Below are positions 54,283 to 62,792 of a stretch of 64,000 bases of DNA, one piece after another. Each line of letters opens with the position of its first letter. Position 1 is the stretch's first letter. The stretch is from positions 1 through 64,000 of the forward strand of contig JAVJTA010000013.1 in assembly GCA_040219135.1 (NCBI GenBank). The letters are read 5' to 3'. Origin of the DNA: UBA7803 sp040219135 (GTDB taxonomy: Bacteria; Pseudomonadota; Gammaproteobacteria; Pseudomonadales; Azotimanducaceae). The translations under genes were made by a program, and so were the position numbers. Under the pieces are notes generated by a model, which was not told the origin of the DNA, did not search any database, and saw only the letters and a program-made list of their open reading frames with translations.

Positions 54283-55376
54283 GTCGCCAGATCGGCCAGG
54301 TCGGTGAACCCGTAGGGCGCGTAGGGGCCGATCACCAGCTGCTCCAGCACCCCTTTGCCGTGCTGCACGCGGTCGCCGCGGGTCAGGGTGGCGTCGCAGA
54401 TCTCCTGGATGTGGAAGTGGCTGGGGTCGGCGCGATTCACGTCGGCCAGGTCGTAGACCTCGAAGCCCGTTTCCAGCTCGCCGTGGTAGAGACCGTGGCT
54501 CCACTGCGGATGGCCGTAGCCGAGGCCCTTCATGAAGAAGGTCCGGCGCGGGGTGAGGCGCAGCTCCACCGGGTCGGCGTCGCGCGGCGTCATGGTCACG
54601 GTCGCGGCGCGCGCGTGGCGGGTACCGGGGGCATAGTCCAGGTGGCTCGACACGGTGGCGATGTCCTCGGCCGCGGCGGCGTTCACCACCCTGCCCATGG
54701 TGTTCCAGGGTGCGCCGTCGGCATCGGCGTTGAGGTGGTAGAAAGTCGCGCCGTCGTCGAAGTTCAGCGGGCACCAGAGCCAGAAGAACTGCGGTACGCC
54801 GGCGTAAGGGTTGGGTTGCGGATCGCGCAGGCCCACCGGCCGTATTCCCCAGGAGCGGTCGCGGGTCCCCCAGGTGTCCGCCCGGCTCAGCTCGATCCGC
54901 TCGCCGTTCACCTCGAGGTAGCCGTCGTAGCTGCCGTTCTGGGTCAGCCGGGTGTAGTCCATGACCGTCATGCTGCCGACCCGGCGGTGGAAGCGGGGCT
55001 CTTCGATGGCCGGAAAGCGGGCGTTGAAGGTCACGTCGGCGGCGATGCCGTGGTCCGGGTCGCGGCACGTCAGGCGCAGCACGTTGAGCGGCTCGATGAC
55101 CTCCACCTCGATGGGTCCGACGCGGGTATCGAGACGTTCCATGTGCAGAGTCCGGGAGGCGTGCACGTTGTGCTGGCGGCCGCCGACGATGACGCTGAAG
55201 GCCGCGTCCATGACGTTGAGGTGCGGGTAGACGCCGAGCGCGCCGGCGAAGAACACGTCGCCGTCGCGCTGGTAGCCGTTGAAGAAGTAGCGGTCGTAGA
55301 AGTTTCGATCGGTGCCGGCGTAGGCCATCGGCTCGGCAGTCTGGTGGATGGGATAGTCGTCGGCTTTTGTTAACAT
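54279..55376 (-). CDS. Conserved hypothetical protein of beta-rich, tocopherol-cyclase-like appearance
   Basis: 365 residues, no signal peptide and no membrane span. Aromatic- and His-rich strands (YDRYFFNGYQRDGDVFFAGALGVYPHLNVMDAAFSVIVGG, FFWLWCPLNFDDGATFYHLNADADG) suggest a two-part beta-barrel fold. Similar proteins occur near lipid and steroid catabolism genes, and I know no assigned activity. It is divergent from the biotin carboxylase unit, with starts nearly touching. Confidence 0.6.
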   Translation of the reverse strand: MLTKADDYPIHQTAEPMAYAGTDRNFYDRYFFNGYQRDGDVFFAGALGVYPHLNVMDAAFSVIVGGRQHNVHASRTLHMERLDTRVGPIEVEVIEPLNVLRLTCRDPDHGIAADVTFNARFPAIEEPRFHRRVGSMTVMDYTRLTQNGSYDGYLEVNGERIELSRADTWGTRDRSWGIRPVGLRDPQPNPYAGVPQFFWLWCPLNFDDGATFYHLNADADGAPWNTMGRVVNAAAAEDIATVSSHLDYAPGTRHARAATVTMTPRDADPVELRLTPRRTFFMKGLGYGHPQWSHGLYHGELETGFEVYDLADVNRADPSHFHIQEICDATLTRGDRVQHGKGVLEQLVIGPYAPYGFTDLADLAT

Positions 55377-55419
55377 GCCCTTCCCCGCGAATGCCGTCTA
55401 CTGGACGGCCAGAGTAGCC

Positions 55420-55782
55420 ATGGACTGGGACCGCTACAAGGCGCTGTGCGACGCCCCCGACGTGTGCAGTCGCTGGCTGCTCGAGCAGACCCTGGAACTC
55501 GTCGACGATCCGGGGCTCGCCGGGCGTCTGCGCGCCGCACTGCAGACCGCGCCGCTGGCCAAGCCCGACGACCATCGCGGCGGACCGCCGACCGACATGT
55601 TCCGCCTGCAGCTGTCGTCGGCCCAGGCGACGGCGCTGCGGGCGCGGGTCGAACGCGCCCGCGCTGCCGGTGCGCGCACCAGCGCCACCGGCGAGCGCGG
55701 GCTCGGCGGCTTCGTCGAGGCCTGGCGCGAGTACGAGCAGTTTCTCGAGCGTCGAGCGGCGGCTTGTTCGGCAAGGTCCTGA
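55420..55782 (+). CDS. Small hypothetical protein before biotin carboxylase
   Basis: About 120 residues from ATG 55420, mostly helical and acidic/Arg-rich (WDRYKALCDAPDVCSRWLLEQTLELVDDPGLAGRL). I recognise no family. It has no biotin-attachment motif. It overlaps the TTG start of the carboxylase gene by 19 bases, so co-expression is likely. An earlier ATG at 55375 would add 15 residues. Confidence 0.55.
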   Translation: MDWDRYKALCDAPDVCSRWLLEQTLELVDDPGLAGRLRAALQTAPLAKPDDHRGGPPTDMFRLQLSSAQATALRARVERARAAGARTSATGERGLGGFVEAWREYEQFLERRAAACSARS

Positions 55783-57095
55783 TCGCCAACCGCGGTGCCA
55801 TCGCGCGCCGCGTCATCCGCGCCTGCGATGCGCTCGGCATCGCATCGGCCGTGGTCTACGCCGAAGCCGACGCCGGCGCGCCCTATCTGGCCGAGGCGGG
55901 GCAGGCGCTGGCGTTGCCCGGCAGTCGCGCCGCGGACACCTATCTCAACGCACCGGCGCTGCTCGCCTGCCTCGACGCCTGCGGCGCCGACGCGCTGCAT
56001 CCGGGCTACGGCTTTCTCTCCGAGAACGCCGACTTTGCCGAGGCGGTGGTCGCGCGCGGCGCCACGTTCATCGGCCCGTCGCCGCGCTGGCTGCGCGCCA
56101 TGGGCGACAAGATTCGGGCCCGCAGCCTGATCGCCGAGCACGGCTTTCCGGTGTTCCCGGGCAGCGAAGCCCTGCAGGACCTGGCCGCGGCGCGTGCCGC
56201 GGCAGAACGCATCGGCTTTCCGCTCATGCTCAAACCGGCCGCCGGCGGCGGCGGCATCGGCATGCGCGTGGTCCGTGATCTCGCCGAGCTGGAGGCGGCC
56301 CTGCCCCGGGCCCGACGCCTGGCCGAGGCGGCGTTCGGTGACGCCACGGTGTTCCTCGAGGCCTGCGTGGCAGAGCCGCGGCACATTGAGATTCAGCTCC
56401 TCGGCGACGGCCGCGGCGGCGCCATGCACCTCTACGAGCGCGACTGCTCGCTGCAGCGCAGTCACCGCAAGATCGTCGAGGAGGCACCGGCGCCGGGTCT
56501 GGCGCGCGCCCCGCTCGACGCCCTGGCCGAGCGCGCCGCTGGTACCGCGGCGGAACTCGGCTACGACAACGTCGGTACCTTCGAGACGCTGCGCAGCGCT
56601 GACGGCGAGTTCGGATTCATCGAGATGAACACCCGCATTCAGGTCGAACACGGGGTCACGGAAGCGGTCACCGGCCTGGATCTGGTCGCCACCCAGATCG
56701 CCCTGGCCGCCGGGGCCGCGCTGCCCCAGCGGCCGCCCCTGTCCGGCTGCGCCGTCGAGGTGCGGGTCTACGCCGAGAACCTGCGCACCGGCCACGCCGC
56801 CACCGGCGTCATCACCCACCTGCGGACGCCGCAGCTTCACGGTGTGCGCTACGAGACCGGCTATGCCGCCGGTCAGCCGGTCACGCCCTACTACGATCCG
56901 CTGCTGGTGAAGGTGATCGGCTGGGGCGAGACCCGGGCCAAGGCGATTGGCCGTACGCTGGTCGGGGTGCGGGCGCTGGAGATCCGCGGGGTCGCGACCA
57001 ACGTGCCGCTGCTGGAGGACGTGCTGCAGGATCACGCTTTTCTGGCCGGCGAGGTGCACACCGGATTCTTCGAGGCGCGTGCGGCCCGGCGTTAG
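55764..57095 (+). CDS. Biotin carboxylase subunit of an acyl-CoA carboxylase
   Basis: 443 residues starting TTG at 55764 (LFGKVLIANRGAIARRVIRAC), the standard biotin carboxylase N-terminus. ATP-grasp features include the Gly-rich loop AAGGGGIGMR, ERDCSLQRSHRKIVEEAPAP and EMNTRIQVEHGVTEAVTG (usual EHPVTE reads EHGVTE). It carboxylates a biotin carrier with ATP and bicarbonate. The protein ends right after the BC C-terminal domain, with no biotinyl domain. The likely partner is the carboxyltransferase at 59573-61126. Confidence 0.9.
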   Translation: MFGKVLIANRGAIARRVIRACDALGIASAVVYAEADAGAPYLAEAGQALALPGSRAADTYLNAPALLACLDACGADALHPGYGFLSENADFAEAVVARGATFIGPSPRWLRAMGDKIRARSLIAEHGFPVFPGSEALQDLAAARAAAERIGFPLMLKPAAGGGGIGMRVVRDLAELEAALPRARRLAEAAFGDATVFLEACVAEPRHIEIQLLGDGRGGAMHLYERDCSLQRSHRKIVEEAPAPGLARAPLDALAERAAGTAAELGYDNVGTFETLRSADGEFGFIEMNTRIQVEHGVTEAVTGLDLVATQIALAAGAALPQRPPLSGCAVEVRVYAENLRTGHAATGVITHLRTPQLHGVRYETGYAAGQPVTPYYDPLLVKVIGWGETRAKAIGRTLVGVRALEIRGVATNVPLLEDVLQDHAFLAGEVHTGFFEARAARR

Positions 57096-57104
57096 GCCGG
57101 AAGA

Positions 57105-57131
57105 TGTCACATCGGCGCCGTCTGGATCGTC
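57105..57131 (+). promoter_or_regulatory. ECF41-type promoter
   Basis: TGTCACA (57105-57111), 16 bases, CGTC (57128-57131). These are the -35 and -10 elements described for ECF41 sigma factors. It lies about 60 bases before the cytochrome b-like start at 57167. The encoded ECF41 factor is the next gene, so the unit is probably self-activating. Confidence 0.75.
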
Positions 57132-57166
57132 TTGAGAGTATCGAGACAGGATTCAGGAGCATCGTC

Positions 57167-57811
57167 ATGATTCGTCGCCTTCAGGCCACCACCGGTGCGC
57201 TGTTCGCCGTTTTCGTTGCCGCGCACCTGCTCAACACGTGGCTGGCCGCGGCCGGCCCTGGCGCCTATGCGGCCGTGCAGCGAGCGCTGTCGCGCATCTA
57301 CCAGACGCCGCTGGTGGAATGGCTGATGCTCGTGGCGCTGCTGGTGCACGTCGGCTGCGCCGTCGTGCGCTGGCGCACCGAGCGGCGAGGGCCGCTGCCG
57401 TGGCGCGCGCGCCTGCACCGCTACGCCGGGATCTTTCTCATGATCGTCATCGGCGGCCACGTCACCGCCGTGCGGCTGCTGCCCGGCCACTACGGCTTTC
57501 AGCCGGGCTTCGACGGCGTGGCCTTCTCCCTCGACCTGCTGCCCGGGTTCTTCTTCCCGTACTACGCACTGCTCGGCCTGGCGGGCGCCTACCACGCGCT
57601 GAACGGCCTCGCCGTGGCCGCCGCCCGCTTCGGCTGGCGTCGGCGCCTGCCCGCCGCCTGGCTGCATGCGGGAGCCGCCGCGGCCGGCGTGCTCACCGTG
57701 GCGGCGCTGCTCGCCTTCGGCGGCGTGCTGTTCGAGATCGCCGACCCGTGGCAGAGTGATTTCGCCCGGCTCTATCTGAGGCTGGTCAATCCGGGGCAAA
57801 CCGATGGCTGA
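57167..57811 (+). CDS. Cytochrome b-like membrane protein of fumarate reductase/SdhC type
   Basis: 214 residues with five hydrophobic segments. Histidines in or near the spans could hold haem: AAHLLNTW, LLVHVGCAVV, HRYAGIFLMIVIGGHVTAV and AYHALNGLAV. The layout resembles the SdhC/FrdC-like cytochrome b family, but no flavoprotein or iron-sulfur subunit is nearby. AGGAG lies seven bases before the ATG. It overlaps the ECF41 gene by eight bases and sits under the ECF41-type promoter. Confidence 0.75.
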   Translation: MIRRLQATTGALFAVFVAAHLLNTWLAAAGPGAYAAVQRALSRIYQTPLVEWLMLVALLVHVGCAVVRWRTERRGPLPWRARLHRYAGIFLMIVIGGHVTAVRLLPGHYGFQPGFDGVAFSLDLLPGFFFPYYALLGLAGAYHALNGLAVAAARFGWRRRLPAAWLHAGAAAAGVLTVAALLAFGGVLFEIADPWQSDFARLYLRLVNPGQTDG

Positions 57812-58682
57812 AACATCCGCGGCCGACGCGGCCACCGCATCCGTCGATCGCGGTGCTCTGGTGCGCCTGGCCTATCGCCTGCTCGGCACCGTGGAGGACG
57901 CCGAGGACGTGGTTCAGGAAGCCCACGTCAGGCTGTTGTCCGCGCGGCAGGCGCCGGACGACGCCGGCGCTTATCTGTTCCGGGTGGTGACCAATCTCGC
58001 CATCGACCGGCTGCGTCACCTCAGGGTGCAGCGTCGGGCCTATCCCGGACCGTGGCTGCCGGAACCGCTGCCGACGGCGGACGAGCCGGACGCAGACCTC
58101 GACCGCGCGGACGATCTGGACACGGCCCTGCTGGTGCTGCTCGAGCGGCTGTCGGTGACCGAGCGGGTGGCCTTCGTGCTGCGTGAGGCGTGCGATCTGG
58201 ATTTCGGCGAAATGGCCGAGGTGCTCGGCGCTCGGGCCGACGCCTGCCGGCAGCGCTATCACCGGGCGCGACGCAAGCTCGACGGGCTGCGTCGCCCGCC
58301 GACGCCGTCACGCCAGCAGCGGCGCCTGCTGGAGCGCCTCAAAGCCGCCGTGATGGCCGGCGACCGCGACCGCCTGACCGCGCTCCTGGCGGACGACGCC
58401 GTGCTGCTCACCGACGGGGGCGGTCGCGTCAGCGCCGCGATCCGGCCCGTGGAGGAGGCGGTCCGCATTGCCCAGGTGCTTCTGCATCTGGCCGCGCGTC
58501 AGGCGCTGGCCGAAGTGACCTTCGAGTGGCGGGCGTTGAACGGCGGCGTCGGGCTGTTGATCCGCGAGCAGGGCGCCGCGTTTGCCTGCGTTCAGCTCGC
58601 CGGCGATCGCGACGGGGAGCGGATCGAGCGCCTGTTCGTGGTCCGCAATCCGGACAAGCTGGGCCGGCTGGTTGCGCCATAG
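57804..58682 (+). CDS. ECF41 family sigma factor with SnoaL-like C-terminal domain
   Basis: 292 residues. Sigma region 2 (YRLLGTVEDAEDVVQEAHVRLL...YLFRVVTNLAIDRLRHL), the linker WLPEPL (84-89), sigma region 4 (LSVTERVAFVLREACDLDFGEMAEVLG) and a fused C-terminal domain ending in NPDKL (282-286). WLPEP and NPDKL are the hallmarks of ECF41, where the fused domain replaces an anti-sigma factor. Usual ECF41 partners are carboxymuconolactone decarboxylase, oxidoreductase or epimerase genes; here the partner is a cytochrome b-like protein. Confidence 0.93.
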   Translation: MAETSAADAATASVDRGALVRLAYRLLGTVEDAEDVVQEAHVRLLSARQAPDDAGAYLFRVVTNLAIDRLRHLRVQRRAYPGPWLPEPLPTADEPDADLDRADDLDTALLVLLERLSVTERVAFVLREACDLDFGEMAEVLGARADACRQRYHRARRKLDGLRRPPTPSRQQRRLLERLKAAVMAGDRDRLTALLADDAVLLTDGGGRVSAAIRPVEEAVRIAQVLLHLAARQALAEVTFEWRALNGGVGLLIREQGAAFACVQLAGDRDGERIERLFVVRNPDKLGRLVAP

Positions 58683-58748
58683 GGACCGCGCTGCGGCTCC
58701 CGCGGTTTGTGGTAGCGTAAGCCCTCTGCTGCAACCGGGGATGCCATC

Positions 58749-59558
58749 ATGACCGAACTCGTCACCGTCGACATCGACGCCGGCGTCGCCGACGTGCGTC
58801 TGAATCGGGTCGACAAGTACAACGCCCTGAGCCCGGAGATGTTCCAGGCCATCATCGCGGCCGGAGAATCGCTGGCGGAGAGTCCCGCCGTGCGCGCCGT
58901 GGTGCTTTCCGGCAACGGCCGCGGCTTCTGTGCCGGGCTCGACATGGGCAGCTTTCAGGGCATGGCCGACGGACCGCGTCAGGGCGGTTCGGGCACCGAC
59001 GGGCTGTTGCAGCGCGATGAGCGTCCGGAGAATCACGCCCAGCGTCCCGCCTACGTCTGGAAACGTCTGCCGGTACCCGTGATCGCGGCCATTCACGGCG
59101 TCGCCTTCGGCGGCGGCTGTCAGATCGCCCTCGGCGCCGACATCCGTTACGCCGCGCCGGACGCGAAAATCTCGGTCATGGAGATCAAGTGGGGCCTGAT
59201 TCCCGACATGAGCCTGACCCAGACCCTGCGCGATCTGGTGCCCCTCGACGTCGCCAAGGAGCTCACCTTCACTGGCCGGGTGCTGTCTGGCGACGAGGCC
59301 GCGGCGCTCGGACTGGTCACCCGCGTCGTCGACGATCCGCTTGCTGCGGCGCTGGCGCTGGCCAGGGAGATCGCCGGCAAGTCGCCGGACGCGATCCGGG
59401 CCGGCAAGCGTCTGCTGGAGGCCGCCTGGCATGCCGACGAGCGCACCGGTCTCGAGCTCGAGTCGACGCTGCAGCGCAGACTGATCGGCTCGCCGAATCA
59501 GGTCGAGGCAGTGAAGGCCAACTTCGAGAAGCGCGAACCGAAGTTCGCCGACGGCTGA
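58749..59558 (+). CDS. Crotonase/enoyl-CoA hydratase family protein
   Basis: 269 residues. The oxyanion-hole motifs are GRGFCAGLDMGSF and IHGVAFGGGCQIALGADIRYA. Of the two Glu used by hydratases, the second position lies in VMEIKWGLIPDMS. It could be a hydratase, isomerase or decarboxylase. It is followed 14 bases later by the carboxyltransferase, so they likely share a catabolic pathway. Confidence 0.92.
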   Translation: MTELVTVDIDAGVADVRLNRVDKYNALSPEMFQAIIAAGESLAESPAVRAVVLSGNGRGFCAGLDMGSFQGMADGPRQGGSGTDGLLQRDERPENHAQRPAYVWKRLPVPVIAAIHGVAFGGGCQIALGADIRYAAPDAKISVMEIKWGLIPDMSLTQTLRDLVPLDVAKELTFTGRVLSGDEAAALGLVTRVVDDPLAAALALAREIAGKSPDAIRAGKRLLEAAWHADERTGLELESTLQRRLIGSPNQVEAVKANFEKREPKFADG

Positions 59559-59572
59559 GGCACCACACCCCG

Positions 59573-61126
59573 ATGAGCTGGGAGAAGGAAGTCCGCGAGA
59601 TCGAGCGGCGGCGCCATCTGGCGAAGCAGCAGGGCGGCGCGGCCGGAATCGAGCGCCAGCACGCCAAAGGCCGGCTGACCGTCCGCGAGCGCCTCGAAAC
59701 ACTGCTCGACGCCGGCTCGTTTCAGGAGCAGGGCCAGGCCACGGCGATCCCCGAGTACGACGACGACGATCAGCTGACCGGCTTCGTGCCCGCCAACTAC
59801 GTGGTCGGATTCGGCCGCGTCGACGGCCGTCGCGTGGTCGCCGGGGGCGAAGACTTCACCCTGAAAGGCGGTTCGCCGAACGCCGCCGGGCTGCGCAAGA
59901 GCATCTACGCCGAGCACCTCGCCTGTCGCTATCGAGTGCCTCTGGTGCGGCTGCTCGAAGGCGGCGGCGGCAGCGTGCGCGGCAGCACGAAGAAGGGCGG
60001 TACCGTGGGCGAGCCGGTGTACGCGGAGCCGCGCTTCAAGATCATCGCCGACGCCATGGGCCAGGTGCCCATCGCCTCCGCCGCGCTCGGCGCGGTGGCG
60101 GGGTTTCCGGCCGGCCGCCTGGTGGCGTCGCATTTTTCGGTGATGACCCGGCACACGTCCCAGGTGCTCATTGGCGGGCCGGCCCTGGTGGAGCGTGCTC
60201 TCGGCGTGAAGATGAGCAAAGAGGCGCTGGGCGGCGCCGCCGTGCACGCACGTTCCGGAGTGGTGGACAACCTCGCCGAGGACGAACACGACGCGTTCCG
60301 TCAGATCCGCCGGTTCCTTTCCTATCTGCCGTCGAACGTCTGGGAACGGGCGCCGCGGGCGGCGAGCGACGACGATCCCGAGCGCATGGAGCCGGAACTG
60401 CTCGACGCCGTGCCGCGGGACGCCAATGCGCCCTTCGACATGCGTCGCATCGTCGAGATGGTGGTGGACGCGGGTTCGCTGTTCGAGATGGGGGCCGGTT
60501 ATGGCCCGAGTCAGATCTGCGCCCTGGCGCGCCTGAACGGCCAGCCGGTGGGGGTGCTGGCCAACGACTGCCGCCACTATGCCGGCGCGATGACGGCGGA
60601 GGCGGCGCAGAAGTACCGCCGGTTCGTCGAGTTGTGCGACACCTTCCATCTGCCGGTGGTGAATTTCGTCGATCAGCCCGGATTCATGATCGGGCCGGAG
60701 GCCGAGCGGGCCGGCACCATCCGCTACGGCATGGCGGCGGTCTCCGCCGCCGTGCAGGCGACGGTTCCCTGGGCGTCGATCCAGGTGCACAAGGGCTTCG
60801 GCGTGGCCACCGCCGCCCACTACGGCGACGAGGCCTACGTGCTCGCCTGGCCGTCGGTCGAGTCGGGTGCGCTGCCGCTGGAAGGCGGGGTGGCGGTGGC
60901 CTACCACCGCGAGATCGCCGCCGCCGAAGATCCCGACGCCAAGCGCCGGGAACTGGAGGAAGCCCTGCGCTCCGGGCGCTCGCCCTATGCCCGCGCGGAG
61001 TCCTTTGCCGTGCACGAGCTCATCGATCCCCGGGAGACCCGGCCGATGCTGTGCCGCTGGATCGACTGGATTCAGCCGAAGCTCGATTCCCTGACCGGGC
61101 CGGTGCGCTTCGGCCCGCGGCCCTAG
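59573..61126 (+). CDS. Acyl-CoA carboxylase carboxyltransferase subunit (PccB/MccB type)
   Basis: 517 residues with the two crotonase-like halves of CT enzymes: an N-terminal acyl-CoA half (RLTVRERLETLLDAGSFQE, GGGGSVRG) and a carboxybiotin half (FVDQPGFMIGPEAERAGTIRYGMA, PWASIQVHKGFGVATAAHYG). It transfers the carboxyl group from biotin to an acyl-CoA such as propionyl-, methylcrotonyl- or geranyl-CoA. The frame is open upstream; ATG 59573 gives the normal start. The biotin carboxylase lies 2.5 kb upstream with two unrelated genes between. Confidence 0.93.
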   Translation: MSWEKEVREIERRRHLAKQQGGAAGIERQHAKGRLTVRERLETLLDAGSFQEQGQATAIPEYDDDDQLTGFVPANYVVGFGRVDGRRVVAGGEDFTLKGGSPNAAGLRKSIYAEHLACRYRVPLVRLLEGGGGSVRGSTKKGGTVGEPVYAEPRFKIIADAMGQVPIASAALGAVAGFPAGRLVASHFSVMTRHTSQVLIGGPALVERALGVKMSKEALGGAAVHARSGVVDNLAEDEHDAFRQIRRFLSYLPSNVWERAPRAASDDDPERMEPELLDAVPRDANAPFDMRRIVEMVVDAGSLFEMGAGYGPSQICALARLNGQPVGVLANDCRHYAGAMTAEAAQKYRRFVELCDTFHLPVVNFVDQPGFMIGPEAERAGTIRYGMAAVSAAVQATVPWASIQVHKGFGVATAAHYGDEAYVLAWPSVESGALPLEGGVAVAYHREIAAAEDPDAKRRELEEALRSGRSPYARAESFAVHELIDPRETRPMLCRWIDWIQPKLDSLTGPVRFGPRP

Positions 61127-61189
61127 AACCGGCCGGCGCGCGGCCAAACGCGGTAGAATTCTGCGTTTTCAGGTAAGCGGAGTCTCGTC

Positions 61190-62059
61190 ATGAGCTATGT
61201 CTTCGACGGCAAGGTCGCCATCGTCACCGGGGCTGGCGGCGGCCTCGGCCGCTGTCACGCGCTGGAGCTGGCCCGGCGCGGCGCCCGGGTGGTGGTCAAC
61301 GACCTGGGCGGCTCCATGGACGGTACCGGCGGTTCCTCGGATGCCGCTAATGCGGTGGTGGAGGAGATCAAGGCCGCCGGCGGCGAAGCCCTGGCCAACG
61401 GCGGTTCGGTATCCGATCTGCAGGGCGCGAAGAGCATGGTCAAGGACGCCATGGACGCCTGGGGCCGGGTGGACATCCTCATCAACAATGCCGGCATCCT
61501 GCGCGACAAGTCGTTCGCCAAGATGGAGGTGGAGGATTTCCGCCTGGTGCTCGACGTGCACCTGATGGGCTCGGTGTACGTGACCAAGGAAGTCTGGCCG
61601 ATCATGCGCGCGCAGAACTACGGCCGCATCGTCATGACCACGTCGCCGTCGGGTCTGTACGGCAACTTCGGTCAGACCAACTACGGCGCCGCCAAGCTCG
61701 GCCTGGTGGGCTTCATGAACACCCTGAAGATCGAGGGCGCGAAGAACAACGTCCACACCAATGCCATCGCGCCGGTGGCGGCCACGCGGATGACCGAGAA
61801 CCTGATTCCCGAGGAAGCGCAGAAGCTGCTCGGACCGGAACTGGTCACCCCGGCGGTGGTGTACCTGTGCACCGACGATGCGCCCAACGGCGTGATCCTG
61901 CAGGCCCAGGGGGGCCGTTTCTCGGTGGCCTGCGTGGTGGAGAACGTCGGCGTCGACCTCGGCACCGACGCGACGGTGGAAGACATCGCCGACCATTACG
62001 GTGAGATCGCCGACCTCTCCGGCGCCAAGCCGCGCAACATGCTGCAACTCGGCGGCTGA
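61190..62059 (+). CDS. SDR dehydrogenase of MFE-2 (3R)-hydroxyacyl-CoA dehydrogenase type
   Basis: 289 residues with VTGAGGGLGRCHALELARRGARVVVNDLGGSMDG, the opening typical of the dehydrogenase part of multifunctional enzyme 2 (17-beta-HSD type 4). It has NNAGIL, Ser in TTSPSGLYG and YGAAK. A roughly 40-residue C-terminal extension follows the usual end. The role is probably 3-hydroxyacyl-CoA oxidation in side-chain or branched fatty acid breakdown. It follows the carboxyltransferase after 63 bases; TAGAAT at 61154 could be a -10 element. Confidence 0.9.
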   Translation: MSYVFDGKVAIVTGAGGGLGRCHALELARRGARVVVNDLGGSMDGTGGSSDAANAVVEEIKAAGGEALANGGSVSDLQGAKSMVKDAMDAWGRVDILINNAGILRDKSFAKMEVEDFRLVLDVHLMGSVYVTKEVWPIMRAQNYGRIVMTTSPSGLYGNFGQTNYGAAKLGLVGFMNTLKIEGAKNNVHTNAIAPVAATRMTENLIPEEAQKLLGPELVTPAVVYLCTDDAPNGVILQAQGGRFSVACVVENVGVDLGTDATVEDIADHYGEIADLSGAKPRNMLQLGG

Positions 62060-62060
62060 G

Positions 62061-62534
62061 TCAGTTCGGGCGCATCTCCGAGAGGGCGTGACCGAGGGTG
62101 GACGGGTCGACCAGGTCGTCGCGGATGACGGCGCGGCCCGTCTCCAGCTCCATGGCGAAATCGCCTTCGGCGCGGATCTCGGGTGAGATGCGCTGCAGCA
62201 GCAGGTCCTTGACCTTGTCGGCGTCGTCTGCCGGCACGTAGCGCTGCATGGTGTTGCACAGGCCGGTCGCGCGATCGTAGATCGCGAACCCGATCCGGTG
62301 CACGGATTCCATGCTGCCGGCGCGCTGGAAGATCTCTCCCTGGGCCTGCCACTCCTGCTCCGGCAGCCACAGGCACACGGCCAGGCCGTGGACCACCAGC
62401 CCGTGCTTGTTGGCCATCATGTATTGCCAGAGGCGGAACACGTTGTGCTCGACGAAGCGCACGCCGGGATCACCATCGCGATTGGTGATCTCGCAGCGCA
62501 CGAGCAGCTGCCGTTGGCTGTCGCTCGGCCCCAT
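62061..62534 (-). CDS. Hypothetical protein
   Basis: 157 residues from ATG 62534. It reads as a soluble alpha/beta protein with FVEHNVFRLWQYMMANKHGLVVHGLAVCLWLPEQEWQAQGEIF, without motifs that I can assign. It converges with the SDR gene, one base between stops. Codon use is like its neighbours, which supports real coding. Confidence 0.55.
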   Translation of the reverse strand: MGPSDSQRQLLVRCEITNRDGDPGVRFVEHNVFRLWQYMMANKHGLVVHGLAVCLWLPEQEWQAQGEIFQRAGSMESVHRIGFAIYDRATGLCNTMQRYVPADDADKVKDLLLQRISPEIRAEGDFAMELETGRAVIRDDLVDPSTLGHALSEMRPN

Positions 62535-62591
62535 GGTTGGACTCTCCGCATGCCTGGGGTCAGTATAGGCCTTTATTCCCGGGACGCACCC

Positions 62592-62780
62592 ATGGCGGCT
62601 GCCGTTCTCACGCTCGCGCTGGCGTTTCTGTGCGGCGGCGCACTCTGGCTCGGGCTCGGCTCGCGGCTGGCGCTGAGTGAGGATCCGGCGCAGAACGAGA
62701 TCCTCAACCTGGTGACGCTGGTGGGCGGCGCGCTGCTGCCCGCCTTCCTGGTCGTGTTCTTCTTCCTGGAGGCCCTGTAG
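62592..62780 (+). CDS. Small membrane protein
   Basis: 62 residues with two hydrophobic helices (AAVLTLALAFLCGGALWLGLG and LVTLVGGALLPAFLVVFFFLEAL) separated by a short acidic loop. No family recognised. It lies 12 bases before the methyltransferase gene and is probably read with it. Confidence 0.55.
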   Translation: MAAAVLTLALAFLCGGALWLGLGSRLALSEDPAQNEILNLVTLVGGALLPAFLVVFFFLEAL

Positions 62781-62792
62781 CGGGAACCGGCC

